The notes under the pieces: generated by a model
The model's input: only the letters and a program-made list of their open reading frames with translations
The model's database searches: none
Told to the model about the DNA's origin: nothing
Program-made: the position numbers and the translations under genes
Source of the DNA: Nitrospirota bacterium
Lineage (GTDB): Bacteria; Nitrospirota; 9FT-COMBO-42-15; HDB-SIOI813
Assembly: GCA_020846775.1 (NCBI GenBank)
Contig: JADLDG010000053.1
Span: 1 to 44,490, forward strand
Length of the DNA: 44,490 bases
Direction: 5' to 3'
Part shown: positions 26,022 through 34,462 of the stretch, piece after piece
How the letters are laid out: each line of letters starts with the position of its first letter
How positions within the stretch are numbered: the first letter of the stretch is position 1

Positions 26022-26579
26022 CTACTTAGGATGTATTATTGCCTCTCCTCCTTCAATTACTACCCTATCTTCCAAAATAAACACTGTAATTTTCTCACCC
26101 TTCAACTTATCCAGCCCTTCCTGTATTGTGGGTGACCCGGTAAAAACCATCATCTCACCTTTCTTGGAATAGACAACCATGTTTGCATAAACAGTCCTGT
26201 CACCATGCATAAACTTAATATTACCTGTAGCAGTTATAGTAGACAGAGATCTCTTACTATCCACTCCATCCATTAGTTTTTTTTCACTTTCCAAGACCGT
26301 TTCAAATACAACATCTACAACATCAGCTTTCAGGGTCATTGTATCCTGTTCGACAATAACATTACCTTCGAACAGTATCGTGTTCATCTGATTATTAAGG
26401 GTCATTTTACTTGAACTTATCGAAAGCGCCCCCCCCTGATCCTTGCTTACAAACCTTGTTATTGATTTATCCTTACCTTCAGATGTGACCGTCCAGACAA
26501 GAAGCGTAAAAAGCGCAATATAGAATATTATTGTCTGCCGCTTACCATATTCTAGCCCGAATATTTTTCCTGATCTCAT
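26022..26579 (-). CDS. lptA: LPS transport periplasmic protein LptA
   Basis: A 185-aa OstA-fold protein that bridges the periplasm for LPS. The start is the ATG at 26579 (MRSGKIFGLEY), followed by an N-terminal hydrophobic helix (about 17-33) that can act as signal or anchor. Repeated beta strands follow (MTLNNQMNTILFEGNVIVEQ, TATGNIKFMHGDRTVYANMVVY, VFTGSPTIQEG, ILEDRVVIEGG). It overlaps lptC by 38 nt. The frame is open upstream to 26705 inside lptC, but the extension would precede the hydrophobic segment and is rejected. Confidence 0.85.
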   Translation of the reverse strand: MRSGKIFGLEYGKRQTIIFYIALFTLLVWTVTSEGKDKSITRFVSKDQGGALSISSSKMTLNNQMNTILFEGNVIVEQDTMTLKADVVDVVFETVLESEKKLMDGVDSKRSLSTITATGNIKFMHGDRTVYANMVVYSKKGEMMVFTGSPTIQEGLDKLKGEKITVFILEDRVVIEGGEAIIHPK

Positions 26580-27129
26580 AAATTCCACTATCAAGGTTTG
26601 CGACAAGCCCTTCTCCATCAAGAACAAAAGCTTGTCCTGTAACATGAACCATGCCGGTACTTCGCACCTGCCTGTCTTCATCAGACCACATGAGGTTACC
26701 CACATTTATCGTAACATCCCTGGAAAGCCTTATAATTACATCTCTATCCTCTTTTTCCATAAAAAATGAACTGGTGCCAATATTGTACCTCCCCTTCTCT
26801 GCTGTTAGTGTTATGGTTCCGACTTGCTGGGTCCTGTGAGTAATATTTATATCCTGCAGCAAGGCTTCTTCCTCACCGCTCGCAATCGAGGCTTTTTTTG
26901 CCCCGATTTCCCACTCGACTATAGAACCATTTACACGTGTAAGATAAAAATCATCTATCTCCTGAACCGTATCTCCAAGCGTTGACAATACTGAAGGCCT
27001 TTCAAGGTTATCTTTGTACCCGCTGAAAAATCCGGCCACGACAATAATAAATAAGAATATATATATTACTCCAAGTAATAATTTCCATTTACTTGTCATG
27101 CGCATCAGCATTGATAACCATTCGAGCAT
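26542..27129 (-). CDS. lptC: LPS export protein LptC
   Basis: A bitopic inner-membrane protein that passes LPS from LptBFG to LptA. An N-terminal transmembrane helix (about residues 16-37 from the ATG at 27129, LLLGVIYIFLFIIVVAGFFSGY) is followed by a beta-jellyroll domain with GAKKASIAS, ITLTAEKGRYN and VTGQAFVLDGEGL. The start is uncertain: GTG 27141 and ATGs at 27129, 27111, 27105 and 27099 are in frame and none has a strong Shine-Dalgarno. The 78-nt gap to fumarase beta (27142-27219) shows nothing further. Confidence 0.82.
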   Translation of the reverse strand: MLEWLSMLMRMTSKWKLLLGVIYIFLFIIVVAGFFSGYKDNLERPSVLSTLGDTVQEIDDFYLTRVNGSIVEWEIGAKKASIASGEEEALLQDINITHRTQQVGTITLTAEKGRYNIGTSSFFMEKEDRDVIIRLSRDVTINVGNLMWSDEDRQVRSTGMVHVTGQAFVLDGEGLVANLDSGIYEIRKNIRARIW

Positions 27130-27219
27130 GTAATATACCACATGCGGCTGTTCAAGTAAAGAATTTTAAGCACGAATCTTGCATTGTTTGATTTAAGAAG
27201 AAAAAAGACAGGTAACAGA

Positions 27220-27774
27220 TTAACTGATTGAATACTTGGACATACCTTCTTTATACAGATCACCACCATGTACATCATTTATGACAATGACAGGAAAGTC
27301 TTCGACTTCAATCCGGCGGACAGCTTCAGTGCCCAAATCATCAAAAGCTATTATTTCTGCTTTCTTGATCCTCTTCGAAAGAAGTGCAGCTACACCTCCA
27401 ATAGCAGCAAAGTAAACACACTTGTGCTTATGCATCGCCTCTATAACTTCTTTTCCTCTTCCGCCCTTGCCTATCATACCTTTCAGGCCATGTTCTATAA
27501 GATAAGGGGAGTACGGGTCCATTCTCCCACTCGTCGTAGGCCCGGCAGAACCTATAGGCATTCCGGGCCTGGCTGGTGTGGGACCGACAAAATAAATTAC
27601 CTGTCCTCTGAGATCGAAGGGAAGTTTATCTCCATCCTTTATCATCTGTACAAGCCTCTTATGTGCTGCGTCCCTGGCAGTATACAGTACCCCGCTTATC
27701 TCTATCCTGTCACCCGCCTTCAGGCTGGCTATGACATCCTCCGTCAAAGGTGTCGTCATTTTTTTTACCGACAT
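27220..27774 (-). CDS. Class I (Fe-S) fumarate hydratase, beta subunit
   Basis: The 184-aa C-terminal-type subunit of a two-subunit fumarase. It has LKAGDRIEISGVLYTARDAAHKRL at the N-terminus, VGPTPARPGMPIGSAGPTTSGRMD in the middle and GKGGRG plus AIGGVAALL later, all family hallmarks. It works with the alpha subunit 14 nt upstream. L-tartrate dehydratase (TtdB) is a close relative, but linkage to malate dehydrogenase supports fumarase. Reaction: fumarate and water to L-malate, reversible. Confidence 0.9.
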   Translation of the reverse strand: MSVKKMTTPLTEDVIASLKAGDRIEISGVLYTARDAAHKRLVQMIKDGDKLPFDLRGQVIYFVGPTPARPGMPIGSAGPTTSGRMDPYSPYLIEHGLKGMIGKGGRGKEVIEAMHKHKCVYFAAIGGVAALLSKRIKKAEIIAFDDLGTEAVRRIEVEDFPVIVINDVHGGDLYKEGMSKYSIS

Positions 27775-27788
27775 AATATTTTTTTCTC

Positions 27789-28634
27789 CTAAATCACTAT
27801 ACTCTTATGCCTGCTTGAATGACATCCTATGTTCACTGCAACCGGCAGACTCGCAATATGGCAGGGATGAACTTCAACATGTACGGCAAGGGCGGTAGTA
27901 TTGCCTCCAAGACCGACCGGGCCAATTCCAATCTGATTTATCTTCTTTAGAAGTTCTTGTTCCAGGGAGGCAACATCCATTCTCGCATTGGGTTGTCCCA
28001 CCGGTCTCAGCAAGGCCTTTTTAGCAATCATAGCCGCCTTCTCAAAATCACCGCCTATTCCGACGCCCACTACTACAGGTGGACACGGATTTGCGCCTGC
28101 ATTCCTGACAGAATCTACAACAAACTGCTTGACACCTTCTATTCCATCAGCAGGACGAAGCATTTTTAGAGATGCCATATTCTCACACCCGCCGCCGGCA
28201 ATATCCAGTTTAATACTGATATTCTCACCCGCAACTATTTCAGTATGTATAATGGCCGGGGTATTGTCAGTTGTATTTCTCCTGTTAAATACAGGTTCTT
28301 CGACAACAGATTTTCTCAGATAGCCCTTGCTGTATCCCTGTCTCACACCTTCATTTACGGCATCACTCAGGAGCCCTCCGGCAATAGAGACATCCTGACC
28401 AAACTCAATGAAAAAAACAGCCAGACCAGTATCCTGACAGAGAGGCATAGACTCCTTAGCCGCAATCTCGGAATTTTGCATAATCTGTCTCAGCACCTCC
28501 TGCCCGAGTGGTGATTTTTCCGTATCAATAGCCTTCTCGTATGCAGCCGTAACATCCGCGCTGAGGTTGAAATTTGCATCCATGCACATTTCCCTGACCT
28601 TATCTACTATGTCGTTGAAATGAACTCGCCTCAT
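27789..28634 (-). CDS. Class I (Fe-S) fumarate hydratase, alpha subunit
   Basis: The 281-aa subunit carrying the oxygen-sensitive 4Fe-4S cluster. C66 (LCQDTG), C184 (NPCPPVVVG) and C271 (NIGCHSS) have the spacing expected for the three cluster ligands; this assignment is by comparison from memory. [13 protein letters not shown] around 147-159 is conserved. The start overlaps the mdh stop by 4 nt (ATGA). TtdA-type tartrate dehydratase cannot be excluded by sequence alone, but the mdh context favours fumarase. Confidence 0.9.
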   Translation of the reverse strand: MRRVHFNDIVDKVREMCMDANFNLSADVTAAYEKAIDTEKSPLGQEVLRQIMQNSEIAAKESMPLCQDTGLAVFFIEFGQDVSIAGGLLSDAVNEGVRQGYSKGYLRKSVVEEPVFNRRNTTDNTPAIIHTEIVAGENISIKLDIAGGGCENMASLKMLRPADGIEGVKQFVVDSVRNAGANPCPPVVVGVGIGGDFEKAAMIAKKALLRPVGQPNARMDVASLEQELLKKINQIGIGPVGLGGNTTALAVHVEVHPCHIASLPVAVNIGCHSSRHKSIVI

Positions 28635-29578
28635 TTTAGAATTTCCTTAAGCTCCTCGACCCCGCTTTTGATCATGTTTGCAGATTTGATAAAGGCGGTC
28701 TCCTCATCATCCTTAAACTTTACTTCAACAATCTCCTCAATCCCAGTTCTACCAAGCTTTACAGGCACCCCTGTAAATATTCCTTTCATCCCATACTCTC
28801 CCTCAAGGTATGCCGCACAAGGCAAAATCTTTTTCCTGTCAAGGAGAATTGCCTCAACCATTTCTACGATGGAAGCAGCAGGGGCGACATATGCGCTTCC
28901 TGTCTTGAGTAGTTCAACTATTTCACCGCCTCCAAACCTGGTACGCTCAACCATATCATCAATCCGTGACTTTGGGAGCAATTCAGTTATTGGAATGCCC
29001 GCCACTGTGGAAAACCTCGCAAGCGGGACCATAAGATCACCATGCCCTCCAAGAACAAAGGCATGAACATTATCCGCAGACACCTTAAGTTCAGATGAAA
29101 TAAAGCACTTAAAGCGTGCAGAATCAAGCACTCCGCCCATTCCTATTACACGATGCTTTGGAAAACCCGAAACAGTGTAGGAAACCCATGTCATCAGGTC
29201 CATGGGATTGGTCACTACAATAAGTATGGAGTCTGGAGACCGCTTGGCCGTCTCTAAAGTTACTCCCTTTACGATACCCGCATTCTTCTCGAGAAGGTCT
29301 CTTCGGCTCATTCCAGGTTTTCTCGCAAGTCCTGCAGTAATAACCACTATGTCAGATGCAGAAGTATCGTCATAATTATTGGTTCCGGTAATGTTAACAT
29401 CCGAGCTGCTCAATGATGCGGATTCAAGGATATCAAGCGCCTTACCCTGGGGAATTCCTTCGACAATGTCAATTAATACAACATCACCGAGTGATTTTTC
29501 CATTATCCTTTGCGCTGCAGATGCTCCAACATTACCTGAGCCAATAATTGTTATTTTATTACGTCCAGCCACTTTCAC
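28631..29578 (-). CDS. mdh: Malate dehydrogenase
   Basis: NAD-dependent LDH/MDH superfamily enzyme, 315 aa. Nucleotide loop GSGNVG (13-18), D37 at the end of the second strand (NAD preference), and ARKPGMSR with R86, the residue that marks malate specificity. VTNPMD (122-127), LDSARF (151-156) and catalytic H179 in LGGHGD follow. It sits between Re-citrate synthase (43 nt upstream) and fumarase alpha (4-nt overlap). Together they interconvert fumarate, malate, oxaloacetate and citrate. Confidence 0.94.
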   Translation of the reverse strand: MKVAGRNKITIIGSGNVGASAAQRIMEKSLGDVVLIDIVEGIPQGKALDILESASLSSSDVNITGTNNYDDTSASDIVVITAGLARKPGMSRRDLLEKNAGIVKGVTLETAKRSPDSILIVVTNPMDLMTWVSYTVSGFPKHRVIGMGGVLDSARFKCFISSELKVSADNVHAFVLGGHGDLMVPLARFSTVAGIPITELLPKSRIDDMVERTRFGGGEIVELLKTGSAYVAPAASIVEMVEAILLDRKKILPCAAYLEGEYGMKGIFTGVPVKLGRTGIEEIVEVKFKDDEETAFIKSANMIKSGVEELKEILK

Positions 29579-29621
29579 CTCCTTAATGATGGAACTGCGT
29601 TCGCCTACTAATACCAGCGGC

Positions 29622-31490
29622 CTAAATCATCTCTCCTTCAACACCGCCCTTTTCTCCGGAAGATTCAACACCAGCAACCATCCTCCTGTCTATTTTTACC
29701 ACATCTTCAAATCTCAGATCCACACCGAACACGCCTTTAATCTCACTGTTCTCATTTCTGACAGGTGTAGAGATGGTCACACATAGTGCATCTGTTACAA
29801 GAGATTTATAGAAGTCTGTAACAATGGTCTTTCCGCTCCTTACAGGTTCAATAAACCATGGCCTGTTGGAAAAGTCCTGTCTCATGTCAAACTTCTCGTA
29901 TTTGGCCCTGTCAATCACCTGAGTAATATTTTTAGTCAATATCTTTCCGTTGAGGTCAACTACATATGCAAACTGAATAAATGGATTCTCATCCACCAGT
30001 TTCTGCATCTTCTCTTCCATCCCGGCTGCGTTCAGGACTCTGAATGATTCATCATCAACTAATTCTTCAACCAGTGATGCCACAATCTCTTCAGCACGCT
30101 TTTTTAAGCGGTCCAGGTCAGAACCAAAATATTCAGGCAAATACTTTTTTGACTGGGCATACATCTCATCCGAGGAAATCGCTGTCAGCCTTCCGGCCTC
30201 ATACTGTTCCATAACCCACTTAAATATCTTGGCAACTCCCGGGTGTTTCTTATCTACCTGCTCTTTATGATCTATCCCGAGATGTCCGTTTACCCAATAA
30301 GCTATTCCTGCGATTCCTGATTTATCAGTAATTGTAATCCCCATAGGCCTCTTGAGCAATTTAACGGTATCAAATATATTGTATATTTCCTCGTTCTTCA
30401 AAGCCCCATCTGCATGGATGCCGGCGCTCGTATTATTAAAATCTGCACCTACAAACGGATAGTTTGCAGGGACCAGTACTCCAAGCTCTTTCCTGAAATA
30501 ATCAGCCAGGTCAGTTATCACTGTCGTATCTACACCATTAGTGTCACCACGCAGGGCGATATACTCCATAATAAGAGACTCTACAGGGGTATTCCCTGTC
30601 CTCTCGCCAAATCCAAGCATAACACCATTAGCCGAGCAACATCCGTATAACCATGCTGTCGTAGCATTAATAAGCGCCTTGTGGAAATCATTGTGGCCAT
30701 GCCATTCAAGTTGTTGTGAAGGGACCCCTCCATAGTGGACAAGGCCATAGATCAATTCCGGGATACCGCGCGGGGTAGACGCACCTATATAAGGAACGCC
30801 ATAGCCCATCGTATCACATGCCCTTATCTTAACAGGGATTCCGCTCTGCTCAGACAACGTCATCAGCTTTTGAACGAACGGGATAACAAAATTATAAAAG
30901 TCGGCACGCGTAATGTCTTCAAGATGGCATCTGGGTATGATTCCGGATTCCAGCGCCTTACTGACTATATCCAGATACTTATTAGCGGCCTCTCTTCTGG
31001 TCATCCCAAGCTTAAGGAAAATATGATAATCAGAACATGAAGTCAGTATTCCGGTCTCCTTCAGACCTGCCTCTTTGACTATCTGAAAATCCTCCTTAAC
31101 GGCCCTGATCCATCCTGTTATCTCTGGATACCTGTAGCCCCGTTCCTGACACTTCTCGACCGCCTCCCTGTCTTTTTTGTTGTAAAGGAAAAACTCACAT
31201 TGTCTTAACACCCCGTTAGGTCCGCTAAGTTTGTGAAACATGTCGTATATGTCTACTATCTGCTTTACGCTGTATGGAGGTCTCGACTGCTGTCCGTCAC
31301 GAAAAGTCGTATCACTTATCCAGAACTCCTGCGGTGTAAATTGAGGAACAATGCGGTGATTAAACGGGATCTTAGGCACCTCACTGTAAGGGAAGAATTC
31401 TCTGAAAAGGTTTGGCTCTTTAACCTCCTGAATCTCATAATGATATGCTGACCTCGCGAGGAGATTTTTTTCTTTGACCAGACCGGACAT
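29622..31490 (-). CDS. Probable Re-citrate synthase (HMGL-type acyltransferase) with C-terminal Cache-like domain
   Basis: The 622-aa protein is longer than a bare Re-citrate synthase (about 450 aa). The TIM-barrel domain starts [15 protein letters not shown] (60-74), very like Clostridium kluyveri Re-citrate synthase as I recall it. It has HGHND (264-268) with metal-ligand histidines and [11 protein letters not shown] (295-305); GIHADG (358-363) follows the barrel. Residues about 480-600 form a separate domain ([21 protein letters not shown], then [12 protein letters not shown]) resembling a Cache/PDC small-molecule sensor. Adjacent mdh would supply oxaloacetate, fitting citrate synthesis. 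Alternatives are isopropylmalate, homocitrate or citramalate synthase. Some databases label relatives oddly (for example histone methyltransferase); nothing supports that here. Confidence 0.75.
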   Translation of the reverse strand: MSGLVKEKNLLARSAYHYEIQEVKEPNLFREFFPYSEVPKIPFNHRIVPQFTPQEFWISDTTFRDGQQSRPPYSVKQIVDIYDMFHKLSGPNGVLRQCEFFLYNKKDREAVEKCQERGYRYPEITGWIRAVKEDFQIVKEAGLKETGILTSCSDYHIFLKLGMTRREAANKYLDIVSKALESGIIPRCHLEDITRADFYNFVIPFVQKLMTLSEQSGIPVKIRACDTMGYGVPYIGASTPRGIPELIYGLVHYGGVPSQQLEWHGHNDFHKALINATTAWLYGCCSANGVMLGFGERTGNTPVESLIMEYIALRGDTNGVDTTVITDLADYFRKELGVLVPANYPFVGADFNNTSAGIHADGALKNEEIYNIFDTVKLLKRPMGITITDKSGIAGIAYWVNGHLGIDHKEQVDKKHPGVAKIFKWVMEQYEAGRLTAISSDEMYAQSKKYLPEYFGSDLDRLKKRAEEIVASLVEELVDDESFRVLNAAGMEEKMQKLVDENPFIQFAYVVDLNGKILTKNITQVIDRAKYEKFDMRQDFSNRPWFIEPVRSGKTIVTDFYKSLVTDALCVTISTPVRNENSEIKGVFGVDLRFEDVVKIDRRMVAGVESSGEKGGVEGEMI

Positions 31491-31550
31491 AACGTTGAAA
31501 TCTTAACACAACGGAATCTTTTATTGCAAGGAATTTGTAATAAAGAGTAA

Positions 31551-32312
31551 CTACTTATTTACCTCTAAAGTCACCGCACGACCGCCTGTAAACCTTATGG
31601 TTACCCTGTCCCCAACCTTTATCTTATCAAATGGTATTATCTGACCATCTTTAAATATAGGTATGCCCATGTAGACAACTACTGATATTTTCCCCATTTT
31701 AATATCATCTAATGTCACCAGGTTAAGGGCCTGGTTGAGTTCTTTGACCGTACCGCTTGCGTCTCCATGTCCATATTCATCCCCGTGATAAATCTTTGAA
31801 AGGTCTATGTTGCGGACCGGACTTCCATCATCCGGTGCGATGCCTGCAGTCTTAAATACTACTTCACCACCAAGCCTGACGCATGACATAGGAGCTCCAT
31901 TTCTTATAGTTATATATAAGTAAGTCCATACTCTGTACTGGGTACCCGGCTCCAAAGTCGCTTCCGGCACTATTATCTCCACGTTTCCCATCCATGAAGC
32001 AGTCCCTCCTATACCCCACTCAGTAGTCAGGAGCGTCCCCATGCCATACCTGCCGCCTGATATATTTACAGATTCCAGTGCTGGTTTTAGATCTCTCAGT
32101 CCGTCTGAAAGAGTCTCTAAGGTTTCCTTGTCCCAGGTAATGATAACAGGCCTCTCTGTGGAAACCCCATCTGAAAGAGTTCGTGGATTGGATGATACCA
32201 TTTTTAGTAATGGTGGACAGGCAATCTCAGCAGACATAGAATTAGTCGGAAATGAGATTATGTTAAATATACTGAGAGAAATAATGGCTGCATAATAATA
32301 AATATTTTTCAT
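31551..32312 (-). CDS. Exported protein of unknown function
   Basis: A 253-aa protein with an N-terminal signal peptide (about 1-28, hydrophobic, ending near SMSAE). The body looks like an Ig-like or Big-type beta domain (PVIITWDKETLETLSDGL, then VEIIVPEATLEPGTQYRVWTY) and the C-terminus like a small OB-type barrel (KIKVGDRVTIRFTGG). Two cysteines (about 32 and 142) could form a disulfide. I do not recognise a family. The start ATG at 32312 lies on the edge of the dispersed repeat copy B, which also supplies GAAAGG 9 nt before it. It lies 60 nt upstream of the Re-citrate synthase gene on the same strand; whether they are co-transcribed is unclear. Confidence 0.75.
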   Translation of the reverse strand: MKNIYYYAAIISLSIFNIISFPTNSMSAEIACPPLLKMVSSNPRTLSDGVSTERPVIITWDKETLETLSDGLRDLKPALESVNISGGRYGMGTLLTTEWGIGGTASWMGNVEIIVPEATLEPGTQYRVWTYLYITIRNGAPMSCVRLGGEVVFKTAGIAPDDGSPVRNIDLSKIYHGDEYGHGDASGTVKELNQALNLVTLDDIKMGKISVVVYMGIPIFKDGQIIPFDKIKVGDRVTIRFTGGRAVTLEVNK

Positions 32313-32402
32313 CCGAAATAGCCTTTCAAATCCCCCCTGCCCCCCTTTTCTAAAGTGGGGTAATTAATTTACCCCTTTGAAAAAGGGGGATTAAGGGGGA
32401 TT
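32308..32402. repeat. Dispersed palindromic repeat, copy B
   Basis: Matches 5347-5433 over about 85 bp. This copy is more complete. Outer arms AATCCCCCC (from 32329) and GGGGGATT (to 32402) and inner arms around AAAGTGGGGTAA / TTACCCCTTT make a nested palindrome. Left-edge comparison with copy A: TTCA, two variable bases, CGAAAT, a purine, GCCTTTCAAATCCCCCC. On the minus strand this reads GAAAGG, 9 nt, then GTG (A) or ATG (B). Confidence 0.85.
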
Positions 32403-32440
32403 ATTTTCATGCACCTGTGAGCCCACGGCAGAATGAGTAT

Positions 32441-33277
32441 TCACCTCTGACATAACGCAGTAAAGCCGCGTTGGTCGGCCATTATATCCAGATTCAGGGT
32501 GGCTACATCCTCAATCTCCATATCGAGATCATCCGGTCTTTTTTTGTCACTTCGGCATCCGGTAAAAACAGTCTTGAGATATGTTTTGCATTCTTCACAA
32601 CTCACGGCCCGCACGCACTGATCCCTGACAGAATCTCCAACGATGAGGCCAAAACGCTCCGGACTCGAATTCCCGCAGGAAGGACAACCGGTCATGGGGT
32701 AATGCCACCTGTACGCGCAAAAACAGCAGGAAAGCAGGCGCTGTTCATATGTCTCGTCCTCAGGGGTAAAGACAATGGCCATAGCCGGTGGAGACGAACA
32801 TAACGGACATATCCCCTTCCCGGAGCTTATTTCAAGATTCAGTTTTTTCAATGTATTTTCAAAAGATGGTTTGAGTATCCATTTGAGCAGTGCATTTTTG
32901 AATTTATCTTCTTTTAAGAGTCCCTGGCTTATAAACTCCTGCACGGCATCCGATGATGAACCGGAACACCCTATTTCTTTACCCCCTCCCATGCATGTCT
33001 CAAACAGCTTAAATACGTCCTTAGCAATGTTTATGCTGCTGGTAAGTTTAAGCTCACTTATTCTTGTTGTGTCGAGAAGATGTATTCTTTCTGACTCTCC
33101 TTTTGGCGATAAAGCTGCAGAAGTCTCAAACAAGGCAGACAGGTCATCCGGAGAATATGCACTCCAGATATCAAGAAGTCCCTTGTAGAAAACAACCATA
33201 TCATGGATAAAGGGATAATGCCTTACCCTATCGTCCAGGTATAACTTGAATTTAGTATATTCTTTTATCTTTTGCAT
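32441..33277 (-). CDS. fdhE: Formate dehydrogenase accessory protein FdhE
   Basis: FdhE helps activate molybdenum- or tungsten-dependent formate dehydrogenase in the cytoplasm, probably binding iron through its cysteines. The 278-aa protein has four CxxC pairs: C157/C160, C184/C187 (as CCFC), C198/C201 and C227/C230. FCAYRWHYPMTGCPSCG is a strong family signature. No formate dehydrogenase gene is in the window, so its client must be encoded elsewhere. It is divergent from lptF with a 48-nt gap. Confidence 0.9.
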   Translation of the reverse strand: MQKIKEYTKFKLYLDDRVRHYPFIHDMVVFYKGLLDIWSAYSPDDLSALFETSAALSPKGESERIHLLDTTRISELKLTSSINIAKDVFKLFETCMGGGKEIGCSGSSSDAVQEFISQGLLKEDKFKNALLKWILKPSFENTLKKLNLEISSGKGICPLCSSPPAMAIVFTPEDETYEQRLLSCCFCAYRWHYPMTGCPSCGNSSPERFGLIVGDSVRDQCVRAVSCEECKTYLKTVFTGCRSDKKRPDDLDMEIEDVATLNLDIMADQRGFTALCQR

Positions 33278-33285
33278 AATTCAGG

Positions 33286-33314
33286 TTTAGTAATAAGACG
33301 ATTTATTGTATAGT
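33286..33314 (+). promoter_or_regulatory. Possible promoter of lptF-lptG
   Basis: TTTAGT (33286-33291) and TATAGT (33309-33314) separated by 17 nt. The predicted start near 33321 leaves only about 5 nt before the ATG at 33326. No Shine-Dalgarno is visible, so the transcript may be nearly leaderless. The -35 is weak. Confidence 0.35.
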
Positions 33315-33325
33315 ATGAATTCATT

Positions 33326-34462
33326 ATGGTAAAGATCATTGACAGATATATCCTCCGCGAACTTTCTCTTTCCTTCATCCTCAGCATTGCGATCTTGTTA
33401 TCAGCATTCCTTATGCAGCAGGTAATTAAATTCTCGAAGATATCGTCTGAAACGGGTATAAGTTTTCTTCTCCTCGTAAAATTTTCCTTCTTCATTATAC
33501 CCCTTTTTTTAGTGCTTGCAATACCGCTCTCAGTATTGATCTCATCAATACTGACATTTAGCAGGCTCTCGACAGATAATGAAGTAACTGCAATGAGGTC
33601 AGGGGGATTAAGTGTATACCGCATGCTTTTCCCCGTATTAATCTTTTCAATAACGGCGTTTCTTCTCGCGTTGGTTTCATCGTCTGTTCTTCAGCCAATG
33701 GGACATAAGTATATTCGCGTGCAAGCCTACGAGACACTGAACGAACAAAAGAATCTGGGATTGCATGAGGGTGTATTTAATAATCTGTTTAATCTGCTGG
33801 TATATGTGAAGAAAATCACATCAGGGAATACATTAAACAGTATTCTCATTTCTGACCGGTCGGCAAAGGATTCAAAAATTATTACTGCCAGGCAGGGTAA
33901 TATCCTCAATGATCCGTCTACATCAAACCTGTTTTTGAAACTTCAGGATGGTCATATATACTTTGAGACTGGTGACAAAACTAAGTATCAGATGGTCACG
34001 TTTTCAACATATCTCTTGAGACTGGAGTCAGTCCAGTCCATTGAGAGTGTCCGGCTTGTAAAAGAGACATGGGGTCTAAGCCTGTCTGAATTGAAAAAGA
34101 AAATAAACGATAAAAAAGAACAGGGGCAGACAAGGGAATACAGGCGGCTGTTGATGGAGTACTATAAGAAGTTTTCGCTGCCTGCGGCAGCCCTGGTACT
34201 GGGACTTCTCGGCTCACCAATAGGTATTGTGACCAGATTTTCAAGCAGATTTGCCGGCTTCATACTAAGCATTGTCATTGTTTTCAGCTACTACATACTT
34301 GACACCGGCTTTGAGATACTGGCCGTCGAGGGTTATATACATCCTGTGTTTGCAGCCTGGGCTACTGTTTTTATTTCGCTTATGCTGGCGATAATTACTA
34401 TAGTTTTAGTATCTGCAGAAAAAGGGATCCATTTGTTAAATATTTTTTCCAGAGGCAAATGA
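33326..34462 (+). CDS. lptF: LPS export ABC transporter permease LptF
   Basis: The 378-aa YjgP/YjgQ-family permease starts MVKIIDRYILRELSLSF, the family's amphipathic start. Three N-terminal transmembrane helices come first (about 15-36, 47-80, 95-120), then a large periplasmic jellyroll region (about 125-270) and three C-terminal helices. DNEVTAMRSGGLS (cytoplasmic coupling helix) is conserved. It overlaps lptG by 4 nt (ATGA). Whether this copy is F or G is assigned from order and similarity. Confidence 0.9.
   Translation: MVKIIDRYILRELSLSFILSIAILLSAFLMQQVIKFSKISSETGISFLLLVKFSFFIIPLFLVLAIPLSVLISSILTFSRLSTDNEVTAMRSGGLSVYRMLFPVLIFSITAFLLALVSSSVLQPMGHKYIRVQAYETLNEQKNLGLHEGVFNNLFNLLVYVKKITSGNTLNSILISDRSAKDSKIITARQGNILNDPSTSNLFLKLQDGHIYFETGDKTKYQMVTFSTYLLRLESVQSIESVRLVKETWGLSLSELKKKINDKKEQGQTREYRRLLMEYYKKFSLPAAALVLGLLGSPIGIVTRFSSRFAGFILSIVIVFSYYILDTGFEILAVEGYIHPVFAAWATVFISLMLAIITIVLVSAEKGIHLLNIFSRGK

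Noticed and set aside
26580-26705. Upstream extension of lptA
   Set aside because: It runs deep inside lptC in another frame and precedes the hydrophobic N-terminus expected for LptA.
27268-27792. 174-codon plus-strand open frame
   Set aside because: Antisense to the fumarase beta gene and without recognisable motifs or a ribosome-binding site.
32775-33188. 137-codon plus-strand open frame
   Set aside because: Shadow of fdhE on the opposite strand.
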